Below, in pieces: positions 39,251 through 49,552 of a DNA stretch of 64,000 bases. The notes below the pieces were generated by a model, which did no database searches, was not told the DNA's origin, and worked only from the letters and a program-made list of their open reading frames with translations. How positions within the stretch are numbered: the stretch's first letter is position 1; every line of letters begins with the position of its first letter. A program made the position numbers and the translations under genes. The DNA is taken from contig OY482853.1 of the NCBI GenBank assembly GCA_960531495.1, positions 29,838,951 to 29,902,950 on the forward strand, read 5' to 3'. Source of the stretch: Zeus faber (lineage: Eukaryota; Chordata; Actinopteri; Zeiformes; Zeidae).

Positions 39251-39296
39251 TTGTGTCACCATGCCCAACGTCAGCATTTGCCTGAGGCCGACCACG

Positions 39297-39360
39297 ATGT
39301 TGACGCCTGCTCTACTCCTGGTGGTCCTGCTGCTGTTTGTTCCAGGGACCGTCACTCAAA
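39297..39360 (+). pseudogene. Orphan signal-peptide exon (copy A)
   Basis: This exon encodes a 21-residue signal peptide (Met-Leu-Thr-Pro, then a Leu/Val-rich core, then a Val-Pro-Gly-Thr-Val-Thr-Gln end) and keeps the GT donor at 39,361. An in-frame upstream ATG exists at 39,261. The intron sequence matches genes B and C for about 55 bases. It then switches at about 39,415 to the sequence normally found upstream of the gene (compare 60,330 onward), so exons 2-4 are missing. It looks like the product of unequal exchange or deletion. The signal and donor are intact but there is nothing to splice to except gene B's exon 2. Confidence 0.75.
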
Positions 39361-39734
39361 GTAAGCTTCCGCAATGAAGTGAGAATTCCTTTTCCATCCC
39401 CCGAACTTCTAACTGGCTGTCATGTTGCCTTGAATGCACGTTACAATAACAACAGTGTCGCTCGTCATACACTTGGTGATTGGTTTAGGTTGAAGCAAGA
39501 GGGTCAAATCACAAGGACTCAATGAAAAATCGTACAAATGAACACAATGGTTCAGAAAATTCATTTTTTAAACGTAATGTTAATGATAAACTGTTCTCTT
39601 CAACATAGTGGATAACATTGGATGGATAACCAATAACCAATGCCTTGGTCATGAATCAACAAAGCCAAGTGTTTACATATTCTTTCATATCTTTCAGTCA
39701 CTACAACCAAACTCTTATCTGAGTTAATCTAATC

Positions 39735-39815
39735 CTAAATCCAAATCCTAATCCTAATCCTAATCCTAATCCTAATCCTAATCCTAATCCTAATCCTAAT
39801 CCTTATCCTTATCCA
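39735..39815. repeat. (TAATCC)n hexanucleotide array
   Basis: About twelve TAATCC units, ending with TTATCC variants. It differs from the vertebrate telomere repeat (TAACCC) by one base per unit. It lies between orphan exon A and gene B. Gene C has only a vestige at the same place ('aatcttaaatcctaat', about 60,597). Confidence 0.9.
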
Positions 39816-39960
39816 AATCGGCTTACATTACATAAACGTCATATTTCAGCTGGCACTGTGAAGCACACTGGCCTATCTTCAATGTTTTTTTTGTTTACTT
39901 AACAATCTCGTGAAGGGTCAACCAAATAACTTACGCAAATGTTGACAGCAAGGTGGTTGC

Positions 39961-39967
39961 TATAAAT
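39961..39967 (+). promoter_or_regulatory. TATA box of gene B
   Basis: TATAAAT lies 14 bases upstream of the first ATG (39,975) and 53 bases upstream of the in-frame ATG at 40,014. A usual TATA-to-start distance of about 30 bases would place transcription initiation between the two ATGs. Confidence 0.6.
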
Positions 39968-40013
39968 TTGTGTCATGATGCCCGACGTCAGCATTTCCCT
40001 GCGGCCGACTACG

Positions 40014-41028
40014 ATGGTGACGCCTGCTCTACTCCTCGTGGTCCTGCTGCTGTTTGTTCCATGGACCGTCACTCAAAGTAAGCCTCCGCAATGAAGTGAG
40101 AATTCCTTTTCCATCCCCATAACTTCTAACTGGCGGCTTTTTTTTTTCACCAGAGAATGGCCAAGATTCAGACTTTGAGCTGGTGGTGGTCAATAGTATA
40201 CTGAACACTAAAAATATGACCTACCTCCCGAAAGTCGTCACCGGGGGGATCCTCCTGGGGGCGATGAAGACACTGGAGGCCTCCGACTCAGACTTTAAGT
40301 ACGAATGTTGCATTGCCCTTGACAGACCAGCGATGCTGGTAAGGATTTGAATCAGTGTCTTTCAACCCCTCACCGGATGTGCCGTGAAAATGTTTTCAAA
40401 TTCTACATTAAAAAAATAGAGAATGGAAATTAGCTCTTGTGTTGCAAGATCAAAATTGCAAGGCTGCACTAATTAATCAATTCCAACCAAAATACCAGCT
40501 CCAGCAGAACAAGTTTCACTTTGACAATGAAGACGATTAGTAGTGATGAAAGGCTCAACTTGACCTGGGAGATTCGGTTCTTAGTGAATCAAGTCTTAAA
40601 AGAGTTTTTCAATTTCCCGAATCTTTGTCTATTTTGTTCAGTTGGCGTAGCGCACTGTGAGCGAGGGAGGAATTCTGGTGAACGAGAATAAGAAGTGTCC
40701 ATTGGCTCTGAGTTGTGAATGGAATTCTCACAAGAATCCTGAAATTCACACACCAATTAAACACTGGTTTAAACAATGTCTAATGAGAGCAGCAGCAGCA
40801 ATTGTTGACTAATGACTATAATGTTCAGATACCAACATGTGTTGTTCTGCTACCATCGCAGTTTCACCTACACAGAGGATTTAAACTACGGCCCCTACCT
40901 GGAGAGCGTGAACGGTGTGTTCGGAAATCATAAAGACCACACCTACTGGGAGTTGCTGGGCCAATCAGTGGATGATAATATCACAAGAGCCAATGTTGGT
41001 AAGTCAAATACCAAGATGTCCATTTCTA

Positions 41029-41061
<33 letters not shown>

Positions 41062-41171
41062 TGTCTATCCGTCTAAAATACTCTAAAACTCTTTGTTTCT
41101 TGTCTGCAGGCATTGGATGTTACATTCCTAGACCCACGGAGATGGTTATCCTGAATTACACTTCATGGTGA
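40014..41171 (+). CDS. Secreted DUF4430-only protein, transcobalamin/intrinsic factor C-terminal-like (gene B, four exons)
   Basis: Exons are 40,014-40,077, 40,154-40,298, 40,862-40,998 and 41,110-41,171, all with GT-AG introns of phase 1, 2 and 1. They join into a frame of 135 residues. Residues 1-21 are a signal peptide. The rest is one small domain with a G-I-L-L-G-A-M core in exon 2, Y-G-P-Y-L-E-S-V-N-G-V and H-T-Y-W-E-L-L in exon 3, and G-C-Y-I-P plus a terminal N-Y-T-S-W in exon 4. These are the landmarks of the C-terminal beta domain (DUF4430) that closes over vitamin B12 in transcobalamin and intrinsic factor. The large alpha-barrel domain is absent, so B12 binding cannot be assumed. 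N-glycosylation sequons occur (NMT, NIT, NYT). The start chosen is the second ATG because of the TATA spacing; the upstream ATG at 39,975 or 39,978 would add 12-13 residues. AATAAA follows at 41,234. Confidence 0.8.
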
Positions 41172-42370
41172 AGAGTCAATTCCTCATGTAAACTGATTGG
41201 CCTATGGGATCAGTGTACAAATTCATCTTCACAAATAAACAAACAAGCTACAGGAATGCATAGTGGCATCTTATTCAATTAAATTATTTCTCGATGTGTT
41301 GACACCCCTTTATTTTCACAATTGTTCTTTAACTGGCTTATGGCCGCTTGGATTTGTCTCTGGTAACAAGTAAAGTCGACGTGGAGCCATCGTGAAAGAG
41401 CCAAACCTTCATGATCTCTGTCTTGCGGAAGTTGTGGCATCGACCATGAACATCCTACTTTATATAATTCTGCATTGCCAGAAATTAAGTTGTATGTAAC
41501 TATTTGGAAATGTACAACCCTGCTGCAGCTTCTCATTGCTAAAATGCTTGAATGCAGACCAACAGTGCAAAAAAAAATGTAATATCCTTTTTGAAAACAG
41601 GAAGTTCGCAATTTAGTCAGGGTAAAAATATGGCCACATACCATGCATTTTATTCAGTTTTTCAGGGTTTAATTGACCATTTTGCACTTCTTCAAATAAG
41701 CTATTTTGGCTACATCTGTGCTAACATAGGTGACTAGAAACAGGATGTTGCGCAACTTTCTTCTGGCTACCTGCTGTAGCCAATGTTGCGCTTTGAATGT
41801 AATGTTTGCAAAATGTAGGTTTCAATCAAATGTGATATTACTGTTCTTCTAAATATGGTCAAAAATACAAAATACTATAATGGGACTTTCCCATCTATAA
41901 GATATTGGAGTAAAGTGTTATCTAACTTTAATGGTCATTGTCTCATTAGCTCCAGGAGCACAAGCTCTCTGGTTGAAATTCTCATTTGTTATCACTAAAT
42001 GGCGGTATTTCACAGATTTTACCCAAATGACTTCGTTTACGTGATGTGGACACACTGACACCGCCCCCCCGACACACACACACACAGACACAATGCAATG
42101 CAAAAAAGCAGCAAGGCATGGTTTATGCAGTTGTCAAGTGCAAACATTGTTCAATCATGTTCGAAAATTCTATTCCATGTCTTGATTTTTATTTCTTTTG
42201 TCATGGCCGTACACACAAAACAAGTAAATATTGATTATTTGTGAATCAGTAAGTCACCTTTAAAAGATCAGTAAACAAAAAAATAACAATAATAACCCAA
42301 AATGACAATGAAATGAAGAAATGAACTGCACATTGTAAAGAGTGCATGGACACAAAGTTCAGTATGGAGT
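41172..42370. other. 3' flank of gene B; duplicated in D and C
   Basis: The polyadenylation signal AATAAA is at 41,234-41,239. The following 550 bases, to about 41,745, reappear after copy D (54,490-55,025) and, interrupted by an L2 insertion, after gene C (61,984-63,665). A part near 41,880-42,030 also matches 55,040-55,200. No separate gene is seen. Confidence 0.75.
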
Positions 42371-42406
42371 TCAAGATTTAAGATTCAAAAGGGCTTTTTC
42401 GTCACA
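42371..42406 (-). mobile_element. Short LINE 3'-tail relic
   Basis: The reverse complement reads GTGACGAAAAAGCCCTTTTGAATC and continues with TTAAATCTTGAA, the same kind of tail as at 10,530-10,566. It abuts the start of the exon-3 fragment of copy D. Confidence 0.45.
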
Positions 42407-42411
42407 GACGG

Positions 42412-42491
42412 GTGTTCACCTACACAGAGGATTTAAACTACGGCCCCTACCTAGAGAGCGTGAACAGTATGTTCGGAAATGGTAAAGACCG
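42412..42491 (+). pseudogene. Exon 3, left part, of cluster copy D (broken by the retrovirus)
   Basis: The sequence from GTTCACCTACACAGAGG to AAAGACCG matches exon 3 of genes B and C and stops exactly at the retroviral LTR. The normal splice acceptor (TACCATCGCAG) is replaced by LINE-tail-like sequence, and no exon 1 or 2 lies between gene B and this point, so this copy had probably lost its 5' half already. The remainder of the exon resumes at 54,215. Confidence 0.85.
42488..42491. repeat. Target-site duplication ACCG, left
   Basis: ACCG directly precedes the LTR and is repeated directly after the other LTR (54,215-54,218). Removing one copy with the element restores continuity with exon 3 of genes B and C (AAAGACCRCACCTA). 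Confidence 0.85.
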
Positions 42492-42943
42492 TGTAGTTTA
42501 GTTTCTTGATGGGTGTGATGTGTTGAAGAATGAAGGACTGACCGCTGACGCTGACTTGATTAAAATAATAGTTTTATTACACAAATCAGCATCAAACCAG
42601 ACTTGCCATGGATGTCCTGGGAGAGACCCGAGCCGGATGGGATCTCTGCCAAGTGATGCTCTGCATTCGCTTTTAAAGCTGTAAAGAGATAACATACCAT
42701 CTCTGGTCCCAACCTATAGGTGCCCGCTCAGCCTCAGTCCTGTCATAAATCTAAACATTTCCTCCTCTGGTCGAGCTGGAGGAATAAACAAAATTCCTCT
42801 CCCATAGGGCCTCTGAACAGACCCTTGACGTTCTCGTTCTCAAGCAATAAATCTAATAATAACATAGTTAATATTATGAACGCACTATATCTCAGCTTTG
42901 GGAGCTCAGTGACCTATTCACCTCAAACCTTCCAGACACCTCA
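42492..42943 (-). repeat. 3' LTR of the endogenous retrovirus
   Basis: 452 bp. On the - strand it begins TGAGGTGTCTGGAAGG and ends CTAAACTACA. An AATAAA polyadenylation signal lies at 42,573-42,578 (TTTATT on the + strand). Relative to the other LTR it has an extra segment of about 18 bases near 42,776-42,795 and one extra AAT. Confidence 0.92.
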
Positions 42944-42960
42944 TATTCCCCCCTTCGAGA
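42944..42960 (-). other. Polypurine tract
   Basis: Directly next to the 3' LTR, the - strand reads CGAAGGGGGGAATA, a purine run that would prime plus-strand DNA synthesis. Confidence 0.75.
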
Positions 42961-43968
42961 CTATACAAAGTCTCGACAGAGAGAAGAGTAATTGAACATA
43001 TGATGTTAATTGGCTTAATAGAAATCACTTAATAACAACACAATTGGTTATAATATACCCTTCTGACCATGCTTAGTCATAGCAAATTACATACATCATA
43101 CATCAAATTTGTGGAGTGTGAGAGCGAAAAACCCAACTGGCAGCTTCCTTTCTTATAACATCCATTAATCAATCAAGACAGGAAAATTCTCTCACGGTCC
43201 CTCTGCCCCAGGCATCCACCTAAGGTACTCCAAATCAATTAACAGAAAAAGACGAAGGGTTTAGAATACTGTATAGGATGTTACATATAAATGCATACAT
43301 TTAGAGCCTCAGAAATAAATCTAAAATTTGTCCAAAGTCAGGCTGGTCGACCCATCGGACCTTCCAGTGGAGCTTTCCCTGCCTAGCACCAATGTCCCTC
43401 AAAAACCGCAAAAAAAGAAAATACCTGAGGTCCCAATGTATTCACTTCATCCTACTGCAGATAACTAAAAGAAAACAATAGCAAATCAAAGTAATATGTC
43501 TTGCTAAAAATATCTAGCGTAGAGTACAGGATATTCATCAATAATACAGGTTACCTTGTAGTAAACAAACTCCAATATTATAAAAACATTCAGGACACAT
43601 ATGTATGTATTTAACTGTTGCTTAATAACATCATCAACTTTTAATGATATTTCACTCGACACTCCTGCTCATGATGTCTTCATTCAGGGTCCGCCGTCCA
43701 TTTCCATCCACCATTGTCAAGTGTCCATGTTTGAGTGTTCAAGTCCATTAGGCTGTTAGGATCTCTGGACACAGCCATCCTCTGACTGGTCCTGAAAGAA
43801 AGAATCACCAGCCAGTATCTTGCAAAAACATCAAATACAGTATAATAATTTCACTTTTGCATTATACTTTAACATTATTCCAATATATGATTAATATTTT
43901 CCTTTCCCCCTTTGTCCATGCATTTTCCTTGTTAACAATAGTGTTGAGTAAATGATGGAATCAGATAT
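42961..43968 (-). other. Retroviral region between env and the polypurine tract
   Basis: About 1 kb of AT-rich sequence without a long open frame on either strand. No accessory gene can be supported. It could be decayed coding sequence or an untranslated leader to the 3' LTR. Confidence 0.5.
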
Positions 43969-45117
43969 TTAAAATGGGTATTTCTCTGCTAGCGTTAGCT
44001 CCTCCTTTATCACTATTTCCTCCTCATCTTCACTGATGTCCTCACCACCCAAGAGTGGCATCTGAACACTTTCTCCGGGCATTACAACTCCTACCCATCT
44101 CAATATCATGGCCTTAGAAAAGGTCAACAACACTGTACAAAAACAAAACATCACACACAGTGATAGAAGAGCAGCCCCCATAACCTGAAGTACTATCGCT
44201 CCTAATGGTCCTAATTTGTCTTGCAGCCAAACATTAGCTGACCACCCAGCTCCTTTTGATGGCCCAAACGCATCCCTTATAAGTTTTAACGCATCTATGA
44301 CGTTAGTCATATTGTCGGAGACATCAGGAATCAATGTATAACAGGCATCTCTGGTTTGATTTAAAGTCATGCAGAGGCCACCTTGTTTGGCCAAAATATA
44401 ATCAAGAGCCATGTCGTGTTTCAGCAACGTCAATCGATAACTCCTCTGTGCGTTCGACAAATAATCAAGACCTCTCATGGTCTCATTTGCAAACCCTTGT
44501 AGAGTGTATGTGATATTATCAATATGATCACCTAAGAATGTAACCCCGTACCATGGAAACAATCCTATAGCCCATTTTTCTCCTAAAGATATCCTCCAAT
44601 GATAAGACTCCAAATTGTGAAATTGTGCCAACTCTCTTTTCTTCCTACTTTTGGCGGTCTTTGCAGAATCACCCTCATCTGTCTTTTGTCCCTTCTGAAG
44701 GACAAAAACATCATAAGGAACTTTCAACTGTGCCATATAGCAACATCCAGTCCATCCATACGGCAGAAATAAGTATGCTTTATCACCCCATACCCACCAA
44801 ATATCTTTGAATGTTCCTATAGTCACATTACCCGGTAAAGTTTGATTCTTTACGCTCAATGTTTTACTCTGATGACTATTTGTCGCATGAAAGGTCACTG
44901 TATATGTTTCACCAACCGTCCTTTTTATACTTTTTCCAAATTCCATCATGTAGATTTCACATTCTGATATCCCCATAAACATACCATATCCTTCATGAGT
45001 ATCATTAGAACAAAAGCAGTCTATACCTTTTGCAGGTGTCACTTCCATCGTTTCAGGTGTTGCTGTTCTAATATCTTCATACTTATCAAGAAGATTTAAA
45101 TATGGCAATTCTCTCAA
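43969..45117 (-). pseudogene. env: Retroviral env: end of SU and transmembrane subunit
   Basis: An open frame of 382 codons. Residues 1-161 are the end of the surface subunit, including a W-T-G-C-C word (122-126), and close with the furin-type site RKKR (158-161). The transmembrane subunit follows, with two NxT sequons early on. Its immunosuppressive-domain-like L-A-K-Q-G-G-L-C stretch (242-249) is followed by C259. Class I retroviral TM proteins usually have C-x6-C-C; here the spacing is C-x9-C with no third Cys. A hydrophobic anchor spans about 304-333, followed by an acidic tail of about 49 residues. It is in the same frame as the upstream SU frame but separated by a TGA at 45,139-45,141. 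In a working virus this protein mediates entry by membrane fusion. Confidence 0.9.
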
Positions 45118-45138
45118 CCAGGAACATCTACGTCCAGG

Positions 45139-46659
45139 TCAAAATAGATTAACCGACAGAGCCAGCCATACTTCATTCGCTGCTTGTTGTCTGAATAGCA
45201 GCCACGATAATGCATTACTTTGACATTCAGACGTCAAAGGTTCCGGTACTGTCTCTAGAATTGATGGCCATGTGCCCGGAGCTGGAACTTTCACTACACA
45301 CGGACAATTGGAATTAGTAGTTATTCTAACGGAGTGAGTTATCTGTTGGAACCACAGATTTCTCTTTGCCCATGGGTCTGTTATTTGCATCGCCGAGTAA
45401 TCAAACCCATATGCTTCCCACTGGGTTTCTTGCTTCTGTAAAGCATGAAGATGATCAGTCATGTCTTCTGATGTCCACTCTGGTTCCAAAAAATCATTGA
45501 CCACATTTGTCATCGTCGTCTGAGCTATTTCTCCTGAATTACTATTAATCTCCTCAGCAATTGGCTCTCTAATCACAGAGCTCTTCTTGCTATTATTTAA
45601 CTTAATTTCCAACTTCACCATAGACTTCTGAGTTATATTTATCCACTTCTCAGATGATGGGGATGTAGCGATAGGTGTCAGTGTCTTATCTACAGACATT
45701 GTAGACACCAAAGAAGTCATCAGTGTTTTATAGGTGGTGGATCTCATCCTCACAACCTCTCTTGTATGATTACTGAGAGTTACAGAAGTAGAAGTTGTCA
45801 TCATCGTAGTAGTAACATCATTTTCTGCCAATGTTGGAGCTAGAGTGGTAACTGACGATGATACGTTAATACTACTAGTTATTCCCCGAGCTAAGGAAAT
45901 AGATGTCATCGGTCCAACAGTCACCCTTGGTGTGACAAGTTGTTTTTGGGTTTCATTAGCAATCATACTTATTTCTTTAGTAACCAGACCTTTAACTACC
46001 AGCATTATCTTAGGAGTTCTATATCCCGCTTCCCAATAATTTTGTCTTGGGACATATTTAAACTCTGGATCCAAATATGTGCATGTATATTCTCCTTGAT
46101 CTTCCCATAGTACATTATGTACTACAAGTGAACAGTCATTTTGAAACTTAACCCCTCTCCTGTCATTCATCAACACATACTTTCGTTGATTGCGAGGCAC
46201 ACTGCTAACATCAGGTCCTGCTAGCACTATGTCTTCACCACGCGCATTTTTCCAGTTGGGGGAGATATTTCCACCAGTATTCCATTTACTACATTTACAT
46301 GGAAGGTTAGCTGTATTTCCTAATTTAGTTCTAATCACAGTATTCGCTGAAATTGAAGTTGTTGGAATCATCTGAGGCGCAGCAGTAGTTAACCTCAATC
46401 CCTCTGCAACATTAGTGACTTTCAAACCTAACAAGGCGGACGTCTGCTTTGTTTCTTCAGTTGGTGGGGGTGTTGATACTTCAGTTGTTAATTTTCCTAC
46501 TTCTTCAAAAACTGTGTGCTCTACAATTTTACTTTCATTCAATACCACAAGAGTCACAATTTTATATCTGTAGTCAGGCTTTGTTTGCACTCCATCCTCT
46601 CTCACAATCACAAATTTAGGATCGAAAAAAGGAACACTTGTAGTCTCCTTGATCTTCAA
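45139..46659 (-). pseudogene. env: Retroviral env surface subunit with an Ig V-like domain and Thr/Ser-rich stalk
   Basis: Open frame of about 506 codons (its first residue is set by the track, not a proven start). Residues 1-40 continue the first Ig domain, whose earlier part is in the upstream frame. Residues 108-223 form a second Ig V-like domain: L-P-C-K-C at 119-123 supplies the B-strand Cys, W136 the core Trp, and E-D-Q-G-E-Y-T-C at 186-193 the F-strand D-x-G-x-Y-x-C signature. Residues 245-345 are Thr/Ser-rich with several sequons, like a mucin stalk. The rest is the SU core. The frame ends at a TGA (45,139), plausibly a decayed CGA since the context is CpG-like. Ig domains are not a usual part of retroviral SU. 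Confidence 0.82.
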
Positions 46660-46667
46660 TCTGGGGT

Positions 46668-47669
46668 CTAAAGACTACAGTCATCCTCCATCTTCAGCCT
46701 TCTTCGATCATTTAGCAGCACATACTTCTTTAGCGGTGACGTTCCCGACAAGTCAATTACCTTCCCATGGTTATCTTCCCACTGGACTCCGACTTCCCCT
46801 TTTTCATAATTTTCGTTGGTACAATGACATGGCAGCTGAACTGACTTTCCCAAAATCACTTCAACTCTAGTCCTCGTATCGTTTATGTTTAACCCTTTTT
46901 CCAGATTGTCTTGGACTCCTGGGTCCAACTGGGTTGGTACACTTTCCTGGAGAGGTGTCACAGCCCTCTGGAGTCTTTGACAATTCATTTTCTCTGGGAT
47001 TAGACTCTGTTGTGTCTGGGACATGTTGTAAATCAATGTCACCGAAGTGTCTTTCTTGCTCAGGGACTGACGATAAATCCCTGGGATCATCAAAAGTGTG
47101 CTCATCAACATCAAGCACACCCACATCATCGCAATCCCTTTTTCTGGGTCTTGACCTGGGAGGTCCTCATGAACCTCTGCTGTGTCTGCAGCTTCTGTTG
47201 GCTCTCTTGAGCTTTCAACATTTCTGCTCAGGGATCGTGGCGCCTCTTCGTTTGGCGCTCTAACACAATGCGATAAATGGTAACATGTAGGAGAACCTTC
47301 AACCTGAACCGCAGTTCCTGTACTGCGAACAACTTTGAATAGTCCATCGCGGCGTTCGTTAAACCATTTCCTCCTAAACACTTTCACAAATACCTTGTCT
47401 CCAGGTTGCACCGCGTTCCTCTTTTGCTCATCAAGTCTCTCTAGCACCACCTGTTGTTTTTGCCTGTCAGAGACATATGTGTGTATTTTCTTATTCAGTG
47501 CAGCCATGTAGTTAACATACACTCGCATTTCGTCTTCTAAAAGGGCTAAGCTTGGACCCTTTCCACTTGTGCGCAAACACGGTGTTGGCATCCGTCTACC
47601 CGTGGCTAACTCATGGGGTGTCATGCACAAATCATGGAGCCCACTTGAACGGCACAACATTAATGACAC
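46668..47669 (-). pseudogene. Integrase C-terminal domain running into env signal peptide and first Ig V-like domain
   Basis: One open frame of 333 codons. Residues 5-30 continue the integrase core (T-P-H-E-L-A-T-G-R-R). Residues 88-137 are the integrase C-terminal SH3-like domain (P-G-D-K-V-F-V-K-V and G-L-F-K-V-V-R-S-T-G-T-A-V-Q-V-E-G). At 181-198 a hydrophobic Met-Met-Trp-Val-Cys-Leu stretch looks like the env signal peptide. Residues 267-333 start an Ig V-like domain (L-P-C-H-C at 279-283, W297, Y-V-L-L-N-D-R-R-R at 316-324, D-D-C-S-L at the end), which breaks at a stop near 46,668. Pol and env usually overlap in different frames; here both lie in one frame, probably because of indels. 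Confidence 0.8.
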
Positions 47670-48592
47670 GGAAGCGCCTCTACCCTATTCAGACCTGTGT
47701 GCTGACAGATTTTAACAATGCGATTTTTCAGCACACCATTCATTTTCTCACAAACTCCTTGGCTTTGCGGATGATAAACAGCTCCTAAACGTTGTTTAAT
47801 TCCCAATTTTTGCAGAATTAATTTTACTGTTCTATCCACGAACACTTTCCCATTATCTGAGGATATCCGATCTGGAAGTCCCAACCTGCTTATGACCTCA
47901 CGACACAAGAACTTGGCAACCGACTGAACATCTTTATGCTTGGTTGGACATGCCTCAGGACACCGTGAAAATCTATCCACGACGACTAGCATGTATCTTT
48001 TACCTCCTATTGGTCTTATCATGTCAACAAAATCCACAACCAACTTACACATAGGACCTGTCGTAGTTGGAATGTGACCGGGTGGACTCAACACACCCCT
48101 CCGAACATTATTTTTTAAACAGATTGTGCATCTGCCTATGACATAATCAATTTGCTCAAGCAAGTACGGTGCCCAAAAACCATACTCTTTCGTGATTTTT
48201 CTCCTAACCTCCCCCCTTGCAACATGGGCTAACCCATGAGCTTCCTGAATCATCAGACCTAGTAGGTCAGGGGGTGCTACCATCAGTCCTTCATGATTTC
48301 TCCACAGACCAGCAGAATCTTGTGTGGCCCCTCGGTCCAACCATAATTGTTTATCTATGGCTGACGCCACTTTTTGCATCGCGAACACATCTCTGAGCGT
48401 GATTTTATCTTCCAAGTCCACTTCATGAGTGACCAGAAGAACCTTGCCTGCTTTGTTTGCTCCTGTAACTGCTTTTGCAGCCTCATCAGCCGCTTTGTTA
48501 CATTGTGTGACCCTTGACGTGTCCATTTTGTGTGCTGCACACTTAGCTACAGCTATTTCCTTTGGTTTCATCATTGCATACAACAATTTCAT
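47660..48592 (-). pseudogene. pol: Retroviral pol: RNase H end and integrase
   Basis: Open frame of 310 codons. Residues 1-45 are the end of RNase H. The integrase N-terminal zinc domain has H119, H123, C155 and C158. The catalytic core keeps all three acidic residues: D187 (V-D-F-V-D), D246 (S-D-N-G) and E282 (in H-P-Q-S-Q-G-V-C-E-K-M-N). Integrase inserts the viral DNA into the host genome. The frame breaks at a TAA right after the core (47,660), and the C-terminal domain continues in the neighbouring frame, so a small indel lies near 47,665. Upstream it is in the same frame as the RNase H reading frame, separated by stops at 48,632 and 48,722. Confidence 0.9.
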
Positions 48593-49552
48593 TATTTGGG
48601 CATGATGCTGTATCGGAGAACCATCGGTTTTCTAAAATCCTCCATTTTTCCACACTGATCCAAATAAATGACACACATTATGTGCATATGCAGAATCTGT
48701 ATATATTGTCACTCGCTTGCCTTAGGCCAATAGACAAGCTTCAGTCAGGCCCACAAGCTCAGCAAGCTGTGCAGAAGCAGGTTGTGGTATTACTTCTGCT
48801 TTCTCAACAACAAATTCAGTTCCCTGGGCTTTGACTACTGCATAACCAGCACTCAATGTGTCTCCTATTCGATAGCAGGACCCATCAGTCCAATACTCCA
48901 CATCTGACACATGCAGTGGGAAAGCTTGCAAGTCTGATCTGAGCTTTGCATATCTCTCTACTTCCTGAATACAATCATGTGGCTCTCCATCCCCTGGTGT
49001 TGGTAAATTCTCAGCTGGATTTACCGTGACGCACCTTACTAAGGTGACATCTTCCTTCTCTAAGAGCCTATGATAGTCTCTTAGCCTAGACATAGTCAAT
49101 GTACATTTACCGAAGTTCAAAAGATTTCTGAGACTATGATGGGTAAGAATTGTCACTGGGTAACCCATAGTTACTGATGATGCTTTCTCATACATTAGAT
49201 AAACTCCCACCATTGCTCTGTAGCACCGTGGTAGCCCCGATTCTACTTCTGAATAGGCAGTAGAATAATATGACACAGGTTGAGGGCTTGTCCCTGTACC
49301 TGTTGGCTGACAAAGAACTGCACATGCATATTTGCCTCCAGTGGACGTAGCCACATACAGCAAAAAGTTCTTCGAGTAGTCCGGCAGTGCTAGTGCCGGA
49401 GCTTCTTGTAGCCTCTGTTTGATCGTTTCAAATGCCATAAGACCTTCCTGCGTCCAGGTGAGGTTACAATGGAGTTGAGCATTCCCAGTCTCTTTTATCA
49501 TGGCTCTCAAAGGCCCTGTTAGGGCTTGCTGAAGAATATCCCGCAATGCCAA
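48593..49552 (-). pseudogene. pol: Retroviral pol: RT connection and RNase H
   Basis: The main open stretch, 48,722-49,552 (276 codons), covers the connection domain and most of RNase H, with catalytic D223 (Y-W-T-D-G-S) and E265 (A-E-L-V-G-L). After a TAA at 48,722-48,724 the same frame still reads Y-T-D-S-A-Y (third catalytic Asp, about 48,696). It then meets a TAG at 48,632-48,634 before entering the integrase frame. RNase H removes the RNA strand of the RNA-DNA hybrid during reverse transcription. Confidence 0.88.

Noticed and set aside
39735..39815. Interstitial telomere repeat
   Set aside because: The unit is TAATCC, not TAACCC, throughout the array.
40812..41171. A single-exon 119-codon gene
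   Set aside because: This open frame runs through exon 3, the intron and exon 4 only because the (TCTG)n-containing intron happens to be open; conserved GT-AG borders and gene C show that the intron is spliced.
45845..47263. Short + strand frames across the env region
   Set aside because: They are antisense shadows of the retroviral env frames.
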